The notes below the pieces were generated by a model. The model ran no database searches, was not told where the DNA came from, and saw nothing but the letters and a program-made list of their open reading frames with translations. Shown piece by piece: positions 9,466-18,992 of a DNA stretch of 64,000 bases. Positions within the stretch are counted from its first letter, which is position 1. Each line of letters begins with the position of its first letter. The position numbers and the translations under genes were made by a program. This DNA is from Echinicola vietnamensis DSM 17526 (GTDB taxonomy: Bacteria; Bacteroidota; Bacteroidia; Cytophagales; Cyclobacteriaceae): contig NC_019904.1 of the NCBI RefSeq assembly GCF_000325705.1, positions 4,032,001-4,096,000 of the forward strand, written 5' to 3'.

Positions 9466-10557
9466 ATGGCCAACAAAAACAAAAGATTAATCTCTTTGGA
9501 TGTCTTACGGGGAATGACCATCGCGGCAATGATTTTAGTGAATTTTCCCGGTAGCTGGGAACATGTTTTTCCGCCGTTACATCATGCACAGTGGAATGGC
9601 ATTACTCCGACAGATTTCATCTTTCCGTTCTTTTTGTTCATCGTCGGTGTTTCTATTGTCATGGCCTATGCTGGAAAAATGGAGATGGACAAGACCATTG
9701 TGTATAAAAAATTATTTTTCCGAGGAGCAAAGATCTTTGCCTTAGGCGTACTTTTAGGCATGATCCCTGAATTTGACTTTTCAGCTATCAGGGTAGCCGG
9801 TGTACTTCAGCGGATCGCATTGGTATTTGTGGCGTGCACGCTAATGTTTTTAAATCTCGACTGGAAGCAGCAGGCATACCTTGGATTGCTGCTTTTAGTC
9901 GGATATTGGCTGATGATGACGCTTATTCCCACACCTGGTTTTGATCGGCCTATGCTCGAACCGGGTAAAAATCTAGCGGCATGGGTTGATCAATACCTCC
10001 TTCCGGGCAAGATGTGGCAGGACACTTGGGATCCAGAAGGGGTTTTCAGCACCCTTCCTGCCATAGCCACTGGGATTTTGGGCATGTTGGCCGGGCAATT
10101 GCTAAAGAGCCAACTGAAGGAAGTAGAAAAAGCTAATAATTTGATGGTAATAGGCCTTGTTCTAACCCTTTGGGGGTTGTTTTGGGCATGGTTTTTCCCA
10201 ATTAATAAAAACCTTTGGACAAGCTCCTTTGTATTGGTTACCGGTGGTACGGCATTTAGTTTTTTGGGAGCATTTTATTACTGGATCGATGTTAAGGGGA
10301 ATAGCCAAGGGACTACCCCTTGGGTCATTTTCGGTTCCAATGCGATTACTGTTTATGTTTTGGCCGATATACTCTCCTTGTTTTTCTATCAATTGCCCCT
10401 TGACGGGCAAAGCATCAGTGCACATTTCATGCAAGCGGCAAAGAGCTTGGGCATGATGCCAGAAATTGCCAGTATGGTGTTTGCCCTTTGCTTTGTCCTG
10501 ATCAATTTTATTCCAGCCTGGCTGCTTTATCGGAAAAAGGTGTTTATCAAGTTGTGA
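9466..10557 (+). CDS. Membrane acyltransferase of the heparan-alpha-glucosaminide N-acetyltransferase/DUF5009 family
   Basis: 363 residues with about ten membrane segments. The start RLISLDVLRGMTIAAMILVNFPGSW and TPTDFIFPFFLFIVGVSIVMAY is the hallmark of the COG4299 (NagX/HGSNAT-like) family. The conserved His/Asp residues sit in the first loop. The eukaryotic enzyme moves acetyl groups from cytosolic acetyl-CoA across a membrane to glucosamine; bacterial members are mostly untested and often lie in amino-sugar loci. It is convergent with the next acyltransferase, with only 25 bp between. Substrate unknown. Confidence 0.85.
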   Translation: MANKNKRLISLDVLRGMTIAAMILVNFPGSWEHVFPPLHHAQWNGITPTDFIFPFFLFIVGVSIVMAYAGKMEMDKTIVYKKLFFRGAKIFALGVLLGMIPEFDFSAIRVAGVLQRIALVFVACTLMFLNLDWKQQAYLGLLLLVGYWLMMTLIPTPGFDRPMLEPGKNLAAWVDQYLLPGKMWQDTWDPEGVFSTLPAIATGILGMLAGQLLKSQLKEVEKANNLMVIGLVLTLWGLFWAWFFPINKNLWTSSFVLVTGGTAFSFLGAFYYWIDVKGNSQGTTPWVIFGSNAITVYVLADILSLFFYQLPLDGQSISAHFMQAAKSLGMMPEIASMVFALCFVLINFIPAWLLYRKKVFIKL

Positions 10558-10582
10558 TGAAGAAATTAATGGGATAAGGTGT

Positions 10583-12640
10583 TTAGTTGGTTTTTAGAGA
10601 TGTTTGTTTGGATAGGTTTTTATTGAAATGATTATTTGCTGTCAACATAGATTTTATGGTAGCATATAAATCATTTTTAGCTCTCAAGGTTCCTTGATAG
10701 CTAAGGTGGTCATCATCAAAATATAGTACATCTTTATCATCAGTTATCCAGACTTTATTTCCATTCATAAAAATCGAATAGGAGTCAAAAACTTGAACTT
10801 GAGGGTATTTATCCGCTATTTTATTTAGCTTTTTATTGGCAATTTCCACCATTTCATTTTTTTCAATACGATTAAAATATTGCTTGGATCCGTTAGGATG
10901 TATATTAAAGTAACTTAAGATGACGGCAGCGTTTTTGGAAGACCATTTACTCCATAATGGAACCTGATTTATGATAAGAACTTTTTTATCTAGGGAATTG
11001 GCATGGGCACAAAAGCTTTCAAATTTTTCGAACGCTTCTTGGTCTCTATTTTCCATTCTAGCAGTCATGATTAGTAATTTAATGGAAGGATCTTCTAAGG
11101 TTTTGATGACGTTTGTAGGATATCCTTGCCAGTCAATTCCAAAGAAATTATCATCAATTAAATCGTCAATTTTAAAGAAGGGGTAAAAGCCTGTTTGCGT
11201 ATAATATGCAATTTTCGTTGAGAGACTATCAGTGATTTCATTGACCACTTTGGCCCAGCCAGTAGCATGTGAATCGCCCATCATCATTATTTCAGGCTTT
11301 TGCATTTTATTGTTACCAATAACTAAACCTCCGCTTTTATATGCTTCTCTCGTGTCATGCACTGGGTAGTATCGAATGGTATGATCCTCTAAGTTTTTTT
11401 CCATTCCCTTTTCGCTTCTATCCATGTCTTTTTTCTTTCCCATTTGATAATAATCAAAATAAGCCTCTACATAATTGAAAGGGACTTTTTCGTAGTTGAC
11501 AACATGGACATACATAAAGTAAGAACTTGCAGTCAATATAATTACTGTACACAGCCCTACTAGTTTAACAGTATGCTGATAAAACCTTGTTTTTGTTTCG
11601 ACAAGATTATAGGATAAAATGGAGAAGAAAGCTGTAAGTACTAAAATCAGGAGATTGGCATTCAGGGTGGAAATACCCAACTTTGGTGATAAGTAACGAT
11701 GAAGTAATACACAAAATGGCCAGTGCCATAAATAAAGCGAATAAGAAATTTTTCCGATATATACCATGGTGCTATTGCTTAATAGCAAACCAGCGGCCCT
11801 CGTTTCGTTAGCAAAAAGTATGAACAAACAGGATCCAATTACGGGTAAAAGCGCTAAAAAGCTAATGTCTCCATTTGTTGGGATAAAGTATCCTAGAAAA
11901 ATCATTACAAGTCCTATTAGCGATAATGCTGATTTAATTCCTATGGATAAACGATTACCAAAACGCTTTTTTGTCAATACCGCAATGATTCCTCCCGCAC
12001 CTAACTCCCAAGCCCTAGATGGAATCATATAAAAGGCTAGAGAATTGCTTGAAAAAATATTTAGCGGGAATTGATCAGATTCGAAAATGATTGCGAACGA
12101 ATACCAACAGAAACTTAATAGTACGATGATGGCCACCCAAAAAAGCAGACTTTTCTTACCCTTATAAAGCAAAAATAATAACAACGGGTATACTAAGTAA
12201 AATTGTTCTTCAACAGACAAAGACCAAGCATGAAGAAATATTGAGGATTCGGCTCTTCCTCCCCAATAGTCGCCCAGATTTAAATAGGCATTAAAGTTTG
12301 CCACTGAGAAAAGAGCTGCTAGGCCATCTTGAGCCATATATTTTAAATCACCTGGAAAGATTAGGAAAGGGAAAACCAAAAAACAGAATAGTACTACAGT
12401 GATTAAAGCAGGCAAAATTCTTTTAACTCTACGTAACCAAAAGTCAGTGAATGAGAACGTTCCGGCTTCGAGTTTTTTCAATATAATACTGGTGATAAGG
12501 TATCCTGAAATTACAAAAAATACATCTACACCGTAAAATCCTCCTTTAATCCAGCTTATGCCTAAATGAAACAGGATGACCGGTAGTACGGCTACAGTTC
12601 TTAAACCATCTATTTCTGGACGATACTTTATTGCACTCAT
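10583..12640 (-). CDS. Acyltransferase-3 / SGNH fusion protein (OafA-like surface-polysaccharide O-acyltransferase)
   Basis: 685 residues. The N-terminal half is a ten-helix acyltransferase-3 domain starting YRPEIDGLRTVAVLPVILFHLG with GFYGVDVFFVISGYLITSII. The C-terminal half is a periplasmic SGNH hydrolase-like domain with MMMGDSHATGW at about residue 453 and a late DDDHLSYQG (Asp/His of the catalytic triad). This is the architecture of OafA-type enzymes that O-acetylate lipopolysaccharide or other glycans. The gene is noticeably A+T richer than its neighbours and flanked by a 490-bp AT-rich gap, which suggests acquisition. The glycan target is unknown. Confidence 0.9.
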   Translation of the reverse strand: MSAIKYRPEIDGLRTVAVLPVILFHLGISWIKGGFYGVDVFFVISGYLITSIILKKLEAGTFSFTDFWLRRVKRILPALITVVLFCFLVFPFLIFPGDLKYMAQDGLAALFSVANFNAYLNLGDYWGGRAESSIFLHAWSLSVEEQFYLVYPLLLFLLYKGKKSLLFWVAIIVLLSFCWYSFAIIFESDQFPLNIFSSNSLAFYMIPSRAWELGAGGIIAVLTKKRFGNRLSIGIKSALSLIGLVMIFLGYFIPTNGDISFLALLPVIGSCLFILFANETRAAGLLLSNSTMVYIGKISYSLYLWHWPFCVLLHRYLSPKLGISTLNANLLILVLTAFFSILSYNLVETKTRFYQHTVKLVGLCTVIILTASSYFMYVHVVNYEKVPFNYVEAYFDYYQMGKKKDMDRSEKGMEKNLEDHTIRYYPVHDTREAYKSGGLVIGNNKMQKPEIMMMGDSHATGWAKVVNEITDSLSTKIAYYTQTGFYPFFKIDDLIDDNFFGIDWQGYPTNVIKTLEDPSIKLLIMTARMENRDQEAFEKFESFCAHANSLDKKVLIINQVPLWSKWSSKNAAVILSYFNIHPNGSKQYFNRIEKNEMVEIANKKLNKIADKYPQVQVFDSYSIFMNGNKVWITDDKDVLYFDDDHLSYQGTLRAKNDLYATIKSMLTANNHFNKNLSKQTSLKTN

Positions 12641-13132
12641 ACGGTACCTGGTTAGTTGTTAATAATTTTAAATGGATTTATTGAAAAATTATTGATGTTT
12701 TAAAATTACAAAAATGCTTTATGTATTTAAATAAATGCATTATAAATGCTAATATACAATTTTTGAAATATATTGCATAAGCATGAAACTTTTTTTTGAG
12801 ATATTAAAATTAAAGGGGATTATCCATACGCCTTTGGCCTTGTTTACTTTGACATAAAAGTACGTGTGAACTAATTATTTCAAATTTAGAATTATGTTTA
12901 ATGCGTATTTGTAATCTAGTAAGTATTCGATTTTGATTAATTTTATACTACTTAATTAAGGAAAGGCATTGGTAGACTCCTTTTTAATAACATGGAATTG
13001 GCTATTATGAAAGGGAATTGTTAATCAAATTTATAGACTATTTAGTTAGCAATTTTATAAGGTCTTGTTAGAAAAGTAGAGTTTACGTTGGTTGAAATTT
13101 TTAAAAAGAACTATTTTCATTAAAACAAATAC
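12641..13132. other. AT-rich intergenic gap
   Basis: 492 bp of very A+T-rich sequence upstream of the acyltransferase gene and downstream of the XylR-like regulator. No gene, RNA or convincing promoter is visible. It contains many short A/T runs only. Confidence 0.5.
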
Positions 13133-14296
13133 CTACTTCCCAGCGAGGTATTTTTTGCGGTATTCGCTCGGATTACACCCTTTTACTTGCTTAAACTGAC
13201 GGGCGATGTTCTTACTGTCGGAAAGGCCCATATCCACTGCGATTTCAAAGACGGTCATATCCGTTTCTAACAGCTTTTGGGTGAATTTTTCAATGCGGAG
13301 ATTAAAAATGTATTTATAAATGGGATAGCCCGTGATTTGTAGGAAGCGTTTCTCAAGGGAACGTCTGGAAAGCGGTACTTGCTGTACGACATCTTCCACA
13401 TGGAGATTGTTCTCGATATGTTGATGGATATATTTTAGAGTAGAAGCAATGTAGGTGTCATGTGTGGCGTATATGTCGGTGGATTGCCTGGTGATGATTT
13501 GAGTGGCTTCTACGATAATGTCATAATGGGACTGATTGCCATTGATGATCATGTGTTCCAACAGCTTAGCGGTATCATAGCCACCTTTTTCGATGTCCAT
13601 GGCGATACTGGAAAGTGGTGGATCAGATAGTTCGCACAACATGACATCATTGTCTACTCCCAGCACTGCCACTTCTTCCGGGATCCGGATATTATTTTGT
13701 CGACATACTTCGGTGATATGCAGCCCTTGATTGTCGTCACAGGTCATCAATGCAATTGGCTTTGGGAGGGAAAGGAGCCAGTTGCTCAGGGAATTGCTCT
13801 TATAATACCAGATATCCGTGGACCGAGATTTTCGGTGTTCAAAATAATGAACCTTATATCCATGGTCGTTGATTCGACTCTCAAACCCTTCCGCACGTTC
13901 GCGCGACCAGACGATATTGTTAAAGCCATAAAAGGCAAAATGCTTGAAACCTTTTTTCAGGAAATAATCAGCTCCTAGCTGGCCCATTTTATGATAGTCC
14001 CCTGTGATATTTGGTAGGACATCAAAACGCTCCTTAAAATCTTGGGCGATAACAGGGATGCCCGTATCGAGGATCTTCTGGAGGTCCATTTCATTGTATA
14101 GTTGGCCTATAATCCCATGGGCGCCCCATTCTTTTGCCCAATCCAAAATACGCTCCATCCCTTTGGTTTCACGGTAATAGAGGGGCATGCGGCAAAAAGT
14201 CCACCGTCCATTTTCCGACGCATATTTTGATATGCCTTTCAACAGGCTCTTGCTGTATTCTTCAGCAAAATCCAATAGGAGTATGACTTTGTACAT
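13133..14296 (-). CDS. XylR-type transcriptional regulator (LacI-like sensor plus AraC DNA-binding domain)
   Basis: 387 residues from the ATG at 14296. I chose this start because it begins with MYKVILLLDFAEEYSKSLLKGI, the usual family beginning, and lies just 4 bp past the stop of the transporter gene; an in-frame ATG further out would overlap that gene. Residues about 1-270 form a periplasmic-binding-protein-like sugar-sensing domain (GVDNDVMLCELSDPPLSSIAMD). The last 100 residues form two AraC helix-turn-helices (LSRRSLEKRFLQITGYPIYKYI and VAVDMGLSDSKNIARQFKQVKGCNPSEYRKKY). The family activates sugar-use genes on ligand binding. It is third in an operon behind a ROK kinase and an MFS transporter, which it probably controls together with the divergent lipoprotein gene. 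Confidence 0.9.
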   Translation of the reverse strand: MYKVILLLDFAEEYSKSLLKGISKYASENGRWTFCRMPLYYRETKGMERILDWAKEWGAHGIIGQLYNEMDLQKILDTGIPVIAQDFKERFDVLPNITGDYHKMGQLGADYFLKKGFKHFAFYGFNNIVWSRERAEGFESRINDHGYKVHYFEHRKSRSTDIWYYKSNSLSNWLLSLPKPIALMTCDDNQGLHITEVCRQNNIRIPEEVAVLGVDNDVMLCELSDPPLSSIAMDIEKGGYDTAKLLEHMIINGNQSHYDIIVEATQIITRQSTDIYATHDTYIASTLKYIHQHIENNLHVEDVVQQVPLSRRSLEKRFLQITGYPIYKYIFNLRIEKFTQKLLETDMTVFEIAVDMGLSDSKNIARQFKQVKGCNPSEYRKKYLAGK

Positions 14297-14300
14297 AGCA

Positions 14301-15563
14301 TTAGGATTGGCGTTTGAAAAGATCATTGAGGGAAGTAATGGTAGCATTTTTTACCAGTGGCTTTGCCCAAAAACCGATACTCAGGACATATCCTAAGGTA
14401 ACCAATAAAAAGAGCATTGCCCATCGTAAGCCTGCGACATCAGCTAGTGCCCCAATGATCAATGGAACCACCGCACCACCCACGATTCCGGTGCACAGCA
14501 AGCCTGAAAAGGTGCCGTGGTGGCGGGGAACAGAGTTTAAGGCAAGCGATACGATAACTGACCACATCACGGATGCAAAGAACCCTGTCAGCGGAAAGGT
14601 GATCAAGGCTACTTCAGTAGGCCCAAAAAGGGAAAGTAGCAGGGCCAAAATAGCACCTCCAGTAAATATTCGAAGGACTTTTTTGCTGTCCATTAGTTTC
14701 AGCAACAACAATCCCAGCAAACAGCCAATGGTCAGCAGTCCCCAGAAATAGGAAATGGTTTGGGCGCCTTCGATCGCTGGATCCAGGCCATGGTAAGTTT
14801 GGAGAAATTTCGATATCCAATTCGCTATTCCCTGTTCGGTACCGACGTAGCAAAATATTCCGAGAAAGTACAGGTGGACACGCCTATTGGCGATTAAATC
14901 CTTGAATGCGCCTCGAATGTTTATTTTTTCATCATCTCCCAAGGTGACTTTCGGAAAGCGGACAAAAACCAATATCAGCACCATCACCAAAGCGATGGCT
15001 GCAAATACCCAGTACAATGAAACCCAAGCCAATTGCTCAGGAACCAATGGGTTGAGGAACTTAATCAAGCTCGATGCTGATGCGTCTGTATGCATGTGGG
15101 TGACCAAGTGGCTGTAAAGCATGGGACTGAGAAAAGAAGCTGCACCAAATGCCAATTGCCCCAAGACAGAGTTAAACGCAAAATGGGATTCCCCACCAGC
15201 TGTTCTCAGCAATGGATTAATCACCACCTGAAGCATTGCCATGCCAATACCGATGATGAAAAGTGATAATAGGGCTACGATAAAACTCGTAAAAACCGCA
15301 AACAATAATGCTCCTCCAAAAGCAATCATAAAAGCAACTATCAGCACTTTTTTCTCATGGTATTTTTCTGCCAACAGCCCCGAAGGAATGGACATGACGC
15401 CATAGGCCACAAAAAAAGAAAATGGCAAAAAGCCGGCAAGCCCAAGGCTCAAATCAAAGCTTTCGATAATATCTGGTATAATAGGACCAAGGATATTGGT
15501 CAAAAAAGATATGACGAAGAAAATGAGCAATATCAAAAGGACGATGGGGAGATTTCTATTCAT
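14301..15563 (-). CDS. MFS sugar transporter (FucP-like)
   Basis: 420 residues with twelve predicted membrane helices. The beginning (FLTNILGPIIPDIIESFDLSLGLAGFLPFSFFVAYGVMSIPSGLLAEKYHEKKVLI) and GIGMAMLQVVINPLLRTAGGE match the fucose/glucose/galactose proton symporter family common in Bacteroidota. It starts one base after the ROK kinase stop and ends 4 bp before the regulator start, so the three genes are tightly joined. With the kinase upstream it would import a sugar that is then phosphorylated. The sugar cannot be named from sequence alone. Confidence 0.9.
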   Translation of the reverse strand: MNRNLPIVLLILLIFFVISFLTNILGPIIPDIIESFDLSLGLAGFLPFSFFVAYGVMSIPSGLLAEKYHEKKVLIVAFMIAFGGALLFAVFTSFIVALLSLFIIGIGMAMLQVVINPLLRTAGGESHFAFNSVLGQLAFGAASFLSPMLYSHLVTHMHTDASASSLIKFLNPLVPEQLAWVSLYWVFAAIALVMVLILVFVRFPKVTLGDDEKINIRGAFKDLIANRRVHLYFLGIFCYVGTEQGIANWISKFLQTYHGLDPAIEGAQTISYFWGLLTIGCLLGLLLLKLMDSKKVLRIFTGGAILALLLSLFGPTEVALITFPLTGFFASVMWSVIVSLALNSVPRHHGTFSGLLCTGIVGGAVVPLIIGALADVAGLRWAMLFLLVTLGYVLSIGFWAKPLVKNATITSLNDLFKRQS

Positions 15564-15564
15564 A

Positions 15565-16407
15565 TCATGGGTGCAAATTCAAGTGGGTTAAAGCAGCGGC
15601 TCCCAGCATGGGAATGTGTTCATTTTCTGAAATTAGTATTTTTAGCCGTTTAAATGATTCGGGATAGATAAATTCCGCCAATGTTTTTTGAAGTGCTTGG
15701 CTAAAAAACGGGTAAGCTTTCGAAATAGAACCTCCAATGATAATGGCCTCCGGGTCATAAGTATACATGGCCGCTAACATGGCCTTACCAAAGTGAAGGC
15801 CAAATTCCTCCCATTGCTGAAGGGCATCATGGTCTCCTGCCGTAGCGGCATGGAATGCCTGAAGGGCGGTGGTGTCATGGATGGCCGTGAAAAAATTGCC
15901 ACTTGCGTAGTATTCAATGTTTTGGTCCAAGTAAGGGACAAGCCCGATTTCTCCCGCACCGCAGTTATGTCCCATGTAAAGTTGATTGTCCAGTACCAAC
16001 CCTGCTCCTAAGCCGGTACCGATACAGAGGCCGACGATATGTTGAAAATTTTTGCCCAAGCCAAAGCGGTGTTCACCAAGGACAAAACAATTTACATCAT
16101 TATTGACCATCACGGGGATGTTAAACTCCTCCTCTAAAATATCCTTCAAATGTACTTTTTCCCAAGCGGGGATATTGGTGACGTTATAGACGATTCCTTG
16201 GGCAGTATCCACCACTGAAGGTACCCCGATACCAATGCCTGATACCGCTTCGGAAATAAAAGGGCGGATAAATTCTTTTAACTGGGCCAAAGAGGCCTCC
16301 AAGTTGTCCTTTTCGGTCAGAAAAGCTTTTTGTTGTCGAACGATGGTACCATTTTTTTCCAGGCCAATCTGCACTTTGGTACCTCCTAAATCAATTCCAA
16401 TCTTCAT
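15565..16407 (-). CDS. ROK-family sugar kinase
   Basis: 280 residues from the ATG at 16407 (MKIGIDLGGTKVQIGL). An in-frame ATG 27 bases upstream is less likely, because the phosphate-binding strand would be displaced from the N-terminus. The ATP loop is IDLGGTK, the catalytic base D104 lies in VNNDVN, and the second phosphate motif is IGLCIGTGLGAGLV. The usual ROK zinc motif (CxCGxxGC) is absent; after HNCGAGEIGLVPY the sequence continues with hydrophobic residues. Some fructo- and allokinase-like ROK proteins also lack zinc. It probably phosphorylates the sugar imported by the next gene product. First gene of a leftward operon. Confidence 0.88.
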   Translation of the reverse strand: MKIGIDLGGTKVQIGLEKNGTIVRQQKAFLTEKDNLEASLAQLKEFIRPFISEAVSGIGIGVPSVVDTAQGIVYNVTNIPAWEKVHLKDILEEEFNIPVMVNNDVNCFVLGEHRFGLGKNFQHIVGLCIGTGLGAGLVLDNQLYMGHNCGAGEIGLVPYLDQNIEYYASGNFFTAIHDTTALQAFHAATAGDHDALQQWEEFGLHFGKAMLAAMYTYDPEAIIIGGSISKAYPFFSQALQKTLAEFIYPESFKRLKILISENEHIPMLGAAALTHLNLHP

Positions 16408-16413
16408 GGTTAA

Positions 16414-16444
16414 AAAAGATAATGTCCTGACCAATATACTTCAA
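16414..16444 (-). promoter_or_regulatory. Candidate promoter of the ROK-MFS-regulator operon
   Basis: On the minus strand TTG (16444-16442) is followed after 20 bp by TATCTTTT (16421-16414), one mismatch from TAnnTTTG. Transcription would start only a few bases before the ATG at 16407, giving a nearly leaderless message, so this is tentative. Confidence 0.35.
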
Positions 16445-16556
16445 TCTTGCATACATGGACTACTGGTGAAAAGGTTTGTTCTTGGCAATAGCCTGATTTG
16501 ACTGAAGTTGCGTACCCTATAAGAAATCAGTTTTATATTCATCAATACCTATTCCA

Positions 16557-18803
16557 ATGTCTAAACCCAGTCTATATTCACTTCTGCTATGTGTTGCCTA
16601 TACTATTTTCATAAGTGCCTGCCAGTCCAAAGGGGCAGATGAGGCTGAACTAACTCCTGTGGCTTATCAGGATACTCCATTTGAGCAGGAAGTCAGCATC
16701 AAATATCCTTTTGAAATGGAGGAACAAGCCATAAAGGTAGCATCGGATAGGAATGGTATCATTCAGGTTTTGACAGATAGCGGTGTTTTTCGACCCCATG
16801 CAGGTGCTTTTCTCTATCCTGGAAAATTGATGAAAGACCAGACCTATCAAGGCCTTAACGATAAGGTGTTGAAGGATTTGGTGCTTTATCAGGATCAATT
16901 TGTCTATCTGGACAGCACAGCGGTTTTGTCCAATGCCTGGGCAGGAAAATTATTTGATATCCATGGTTTAACTGAAGCGAGGATGCTAAGCCCATCGGAG
17001 CATTTTACGTTCATCGTGGTGGGAAAAGAAAAGATCCATGCGGTCAAGGAAAATAAAATACTATGGTCGATCAAGATACCTGAAAAACCGCTAACGATAA
17101 AGTATAATTCGGCCTTAAAAAGTCATGTTTTACTGACAGTAGGCAGCATCTACAGGTTGGATGGTGAAGGAGGGGGGCTGACTCACCTGTACAGTGGCGA
17201 GGGCCTGACGAGTTTTGATTTTACAGCGAAAGGTCAAAAGATGGTTGTAGGAACGACCGATGGGTATTTTACATTTGACCTATCTACCAACAAGGCTTCC
17301 ACCAAAAACTCCCAGCTTCCTTGTCCGGCCATCCTCACCGTTAAAAATATCAAGGGAACCCTATGGATGGGAACTGAAAAGGGAGCCTTTCGGGTGAAGC
17401 ATGACGGGGGCTTTGACTATTACTTTGGAGAGCGGTGGTTGGTGGGCACGAGGGTGATCGATATTGGGGAGGGAAAAGAGGGGAGTATCCTCTTGCTTAC
17501 CTCCCAAGGGCTTTCCAAGCTGGTATTTAGCGAATATACCTTGCACGATAAGGCCATGTATTTTGAAGACCAAGTTAGAAATCGGCATATCCGGTTTGGG
17601 TTTAATGCTTCTTTGGGGAATCTGGAGGCGGGAAATGTAGACTCGGGGATGCTGAAGGATTCTGACAATGATGGCCTTTGGACCGCCATGTATCTGGCAG
17701 GTCAGGCCTTTCGCTATGCGGTCAGCGGTGACGCAGAAGCCTTGGAAAATTGTCGGGAATCGTTGGATGCCATGGAAAGGTTATATACCATCAATCCAGT
17801 GGAAGGATTTCCTTCCCGGTCTTTTAACCGGTCAGGGTATAAGAAGCACCTTTCCGATCCCGAGCGCTGGCAATCCGCGGAACATCCTGAGTGGGATTGG
17901 AAAGCTACCACCAGTAGTGACGAAGCGATAGGGCATGTCTTTGCTTTTGGGGTATTGGCAGAGGTGGTCAAGGTACCCGAAGTGAGGGATCAGGCCATTA
18001 GGTTGCTGGATGGATTGATGCAGCATATTGTAGCCCATGATTTCTACTTGGTGGATTATGACGGGAAGCCTACGCTTTGGGGCAAATGGAACCCGGAATA
18101 CGTCAATGGTTTCCCGCCAATGGTAGGGGACCGGAAACTGAATTCTTCCAATATCATTGCGATGCTCCAAACCGCCTACCATTTCACAAAAAAGGAAATT
18201 TACAAGGAAAAGGCATTTGAGCTAATGGATGGGCACGGTTATTTGCAGAACCTAATGGTTCCGATGGAAAATATCGGAAGGGCGGATGAAAGTTCAGATG
18301 ATTGGGCGGAGATGCTGTCCCAAAGTTGGAATCATTCGGATGATGAAATGTACTTTTTGGGCTACTGGGGACTCTATCGCTATGCGTTCAATGATACCTT
18401 GAAAAGCCATTATAGGAAGGCCATCAAGGATCACTGGGAGGCAGAACGTCCGGAGAAAGATGGTTTGTGGAACATATTTACCGCCATGATTTCGCCGGAT
18501 AATTTTGATCAAGAAGAGGCAATATGGTACCTGAAGCAGTATCCCATGGATTTGATCGATTGGACGATGGTCAATAGTCACCGCAAAGACATCGTCAAAC
18601 TGGATGCAAATTTCCGCAACCAAGCCACAGCCAAGGTTCTTCCACCGGATGAACTTCGGATTAGGAGACACAATGCCAATCGTTTTGAGCTGGACGGGGG
18701 CAGCCAAGGAAAATCAGCGTACAGCGCCGGGGATATTTGGCTTTTACCCTATTGGATGGGAAGGTATCTGGACGTGATCAGTGCTCCGCAGGGAGTGAAG
18801 TAG
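16557..18803 (+). CDS. Large lipoprotein with N-terminal beta-propeller-like and C-terminal helical-barrel-like region
   Basis: 748 residues. A lipoprotein signal peptide ends in the lipobox FISAC with Cys22, so it is anchored in a membrane, probably on the cell surface. Residues about 50-330 contain repeated short strands with regulator-propeller-like pieces (GIIQVLTDSGVFRP, GTLWMGTEKGAFRVKHDGG). Residues about 350-740 are helical, with DSDNDGLWTAMYLAGQAFRYAVSGD, GFPSRSF and DYDGKPTLWGKWNPEYVNGFP. This resembles an alpha/alpha-toroid as seen in many glycoside hydrolases and lyases. I do not recognise a defined CAZy family. It is divergent from the sugar-kinase operon and upstream of FecR-SusCD, so a role in glycan binding or breakdown is likely but inferred. 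Confidence 0.75.
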   Translation: MSKPSLYSLLLCVAYTIFISACQSKGADEAELTPVAYQDTPFEQEVSIKYPFEMEEQAIKVASDRNGIIQVLTDSGVFRPHAGAFLYPGKLMKDQTYQGLNDKVLKDLVLYQDQFVYLDSTAVLSNAWAGKLFDIHGLTEARMLSPSEHFTFIVVGKEKIHAVKENKILWSIKIPEKPLTIKYNSALKSHVLLTVGSIYRLDGEGGGLTHLYSGEGLTSFDFTAKGQKMVVGTTDGYFTFDLSTNKASTKNSQLPCPAILTVKNIKGTLWMGTEKGAFRVKHDGGFDYYFGERWLVGTRVIDIGEGKEGSILLLTSQGLSKLVFSEYTLHDKAMYFEDQVRNRHIRFGFNASLGNLEAGNVDSGMLKDSDNDGLWTAMYLAGQAFRYAVSGDAEALENCRESLDAMERLYTINPVEGFPSRSFNRSGYKKHLSDPERWQSAEHPEWDWKATTSSDEAIGHVFAFGVLAEVVKVPEVRDQAIRLLDGLMQHIVAHDFYLVDYDGKPTLWGKWNPEYVNGFPPMVGDRKLNSSNIIAMLQTAYHFTKKEIYKEKAFELMDGHGYLQNLMVPMENIGRADESSDDWAEMLSQSWNHSDDEMYFLGYWGLYRYAFNDTLKSHYRKAIKDHWEAERPEKDGLWNIFTAMISPDNFDQEEAIWYLKQYPMDLIDWTMVNSHRKDIVKLDANFRNQATAKVLPPDELRIRRHNANRFELDGGSQGKSAYSAGDIWLLPYWMGRYLDVISAPQGVK

Positions 18804-18992
18804 CAGGGAGCAATACGTTTTTTGGTTAGGATGCTTGATAACTTTTACCGAGAAGTATCAGTGAGAAAACAAGTTGTTAATGAAAAGTTAACCTTGTCAG
18901 AGTAGTCTGTTAGAGCAGATATTGAGTCTTTATAACAAAGTAGCTTATCTGCTGAATCATAGGTGGATAGGGCATTTGATAAAGATCAGCTT

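Noticed and set aside
14314..14751. 145-codon plus-strand frame opposite the MFS transporter
   Set aside because: Shadow of the well-supported transporter gene on the other strand.
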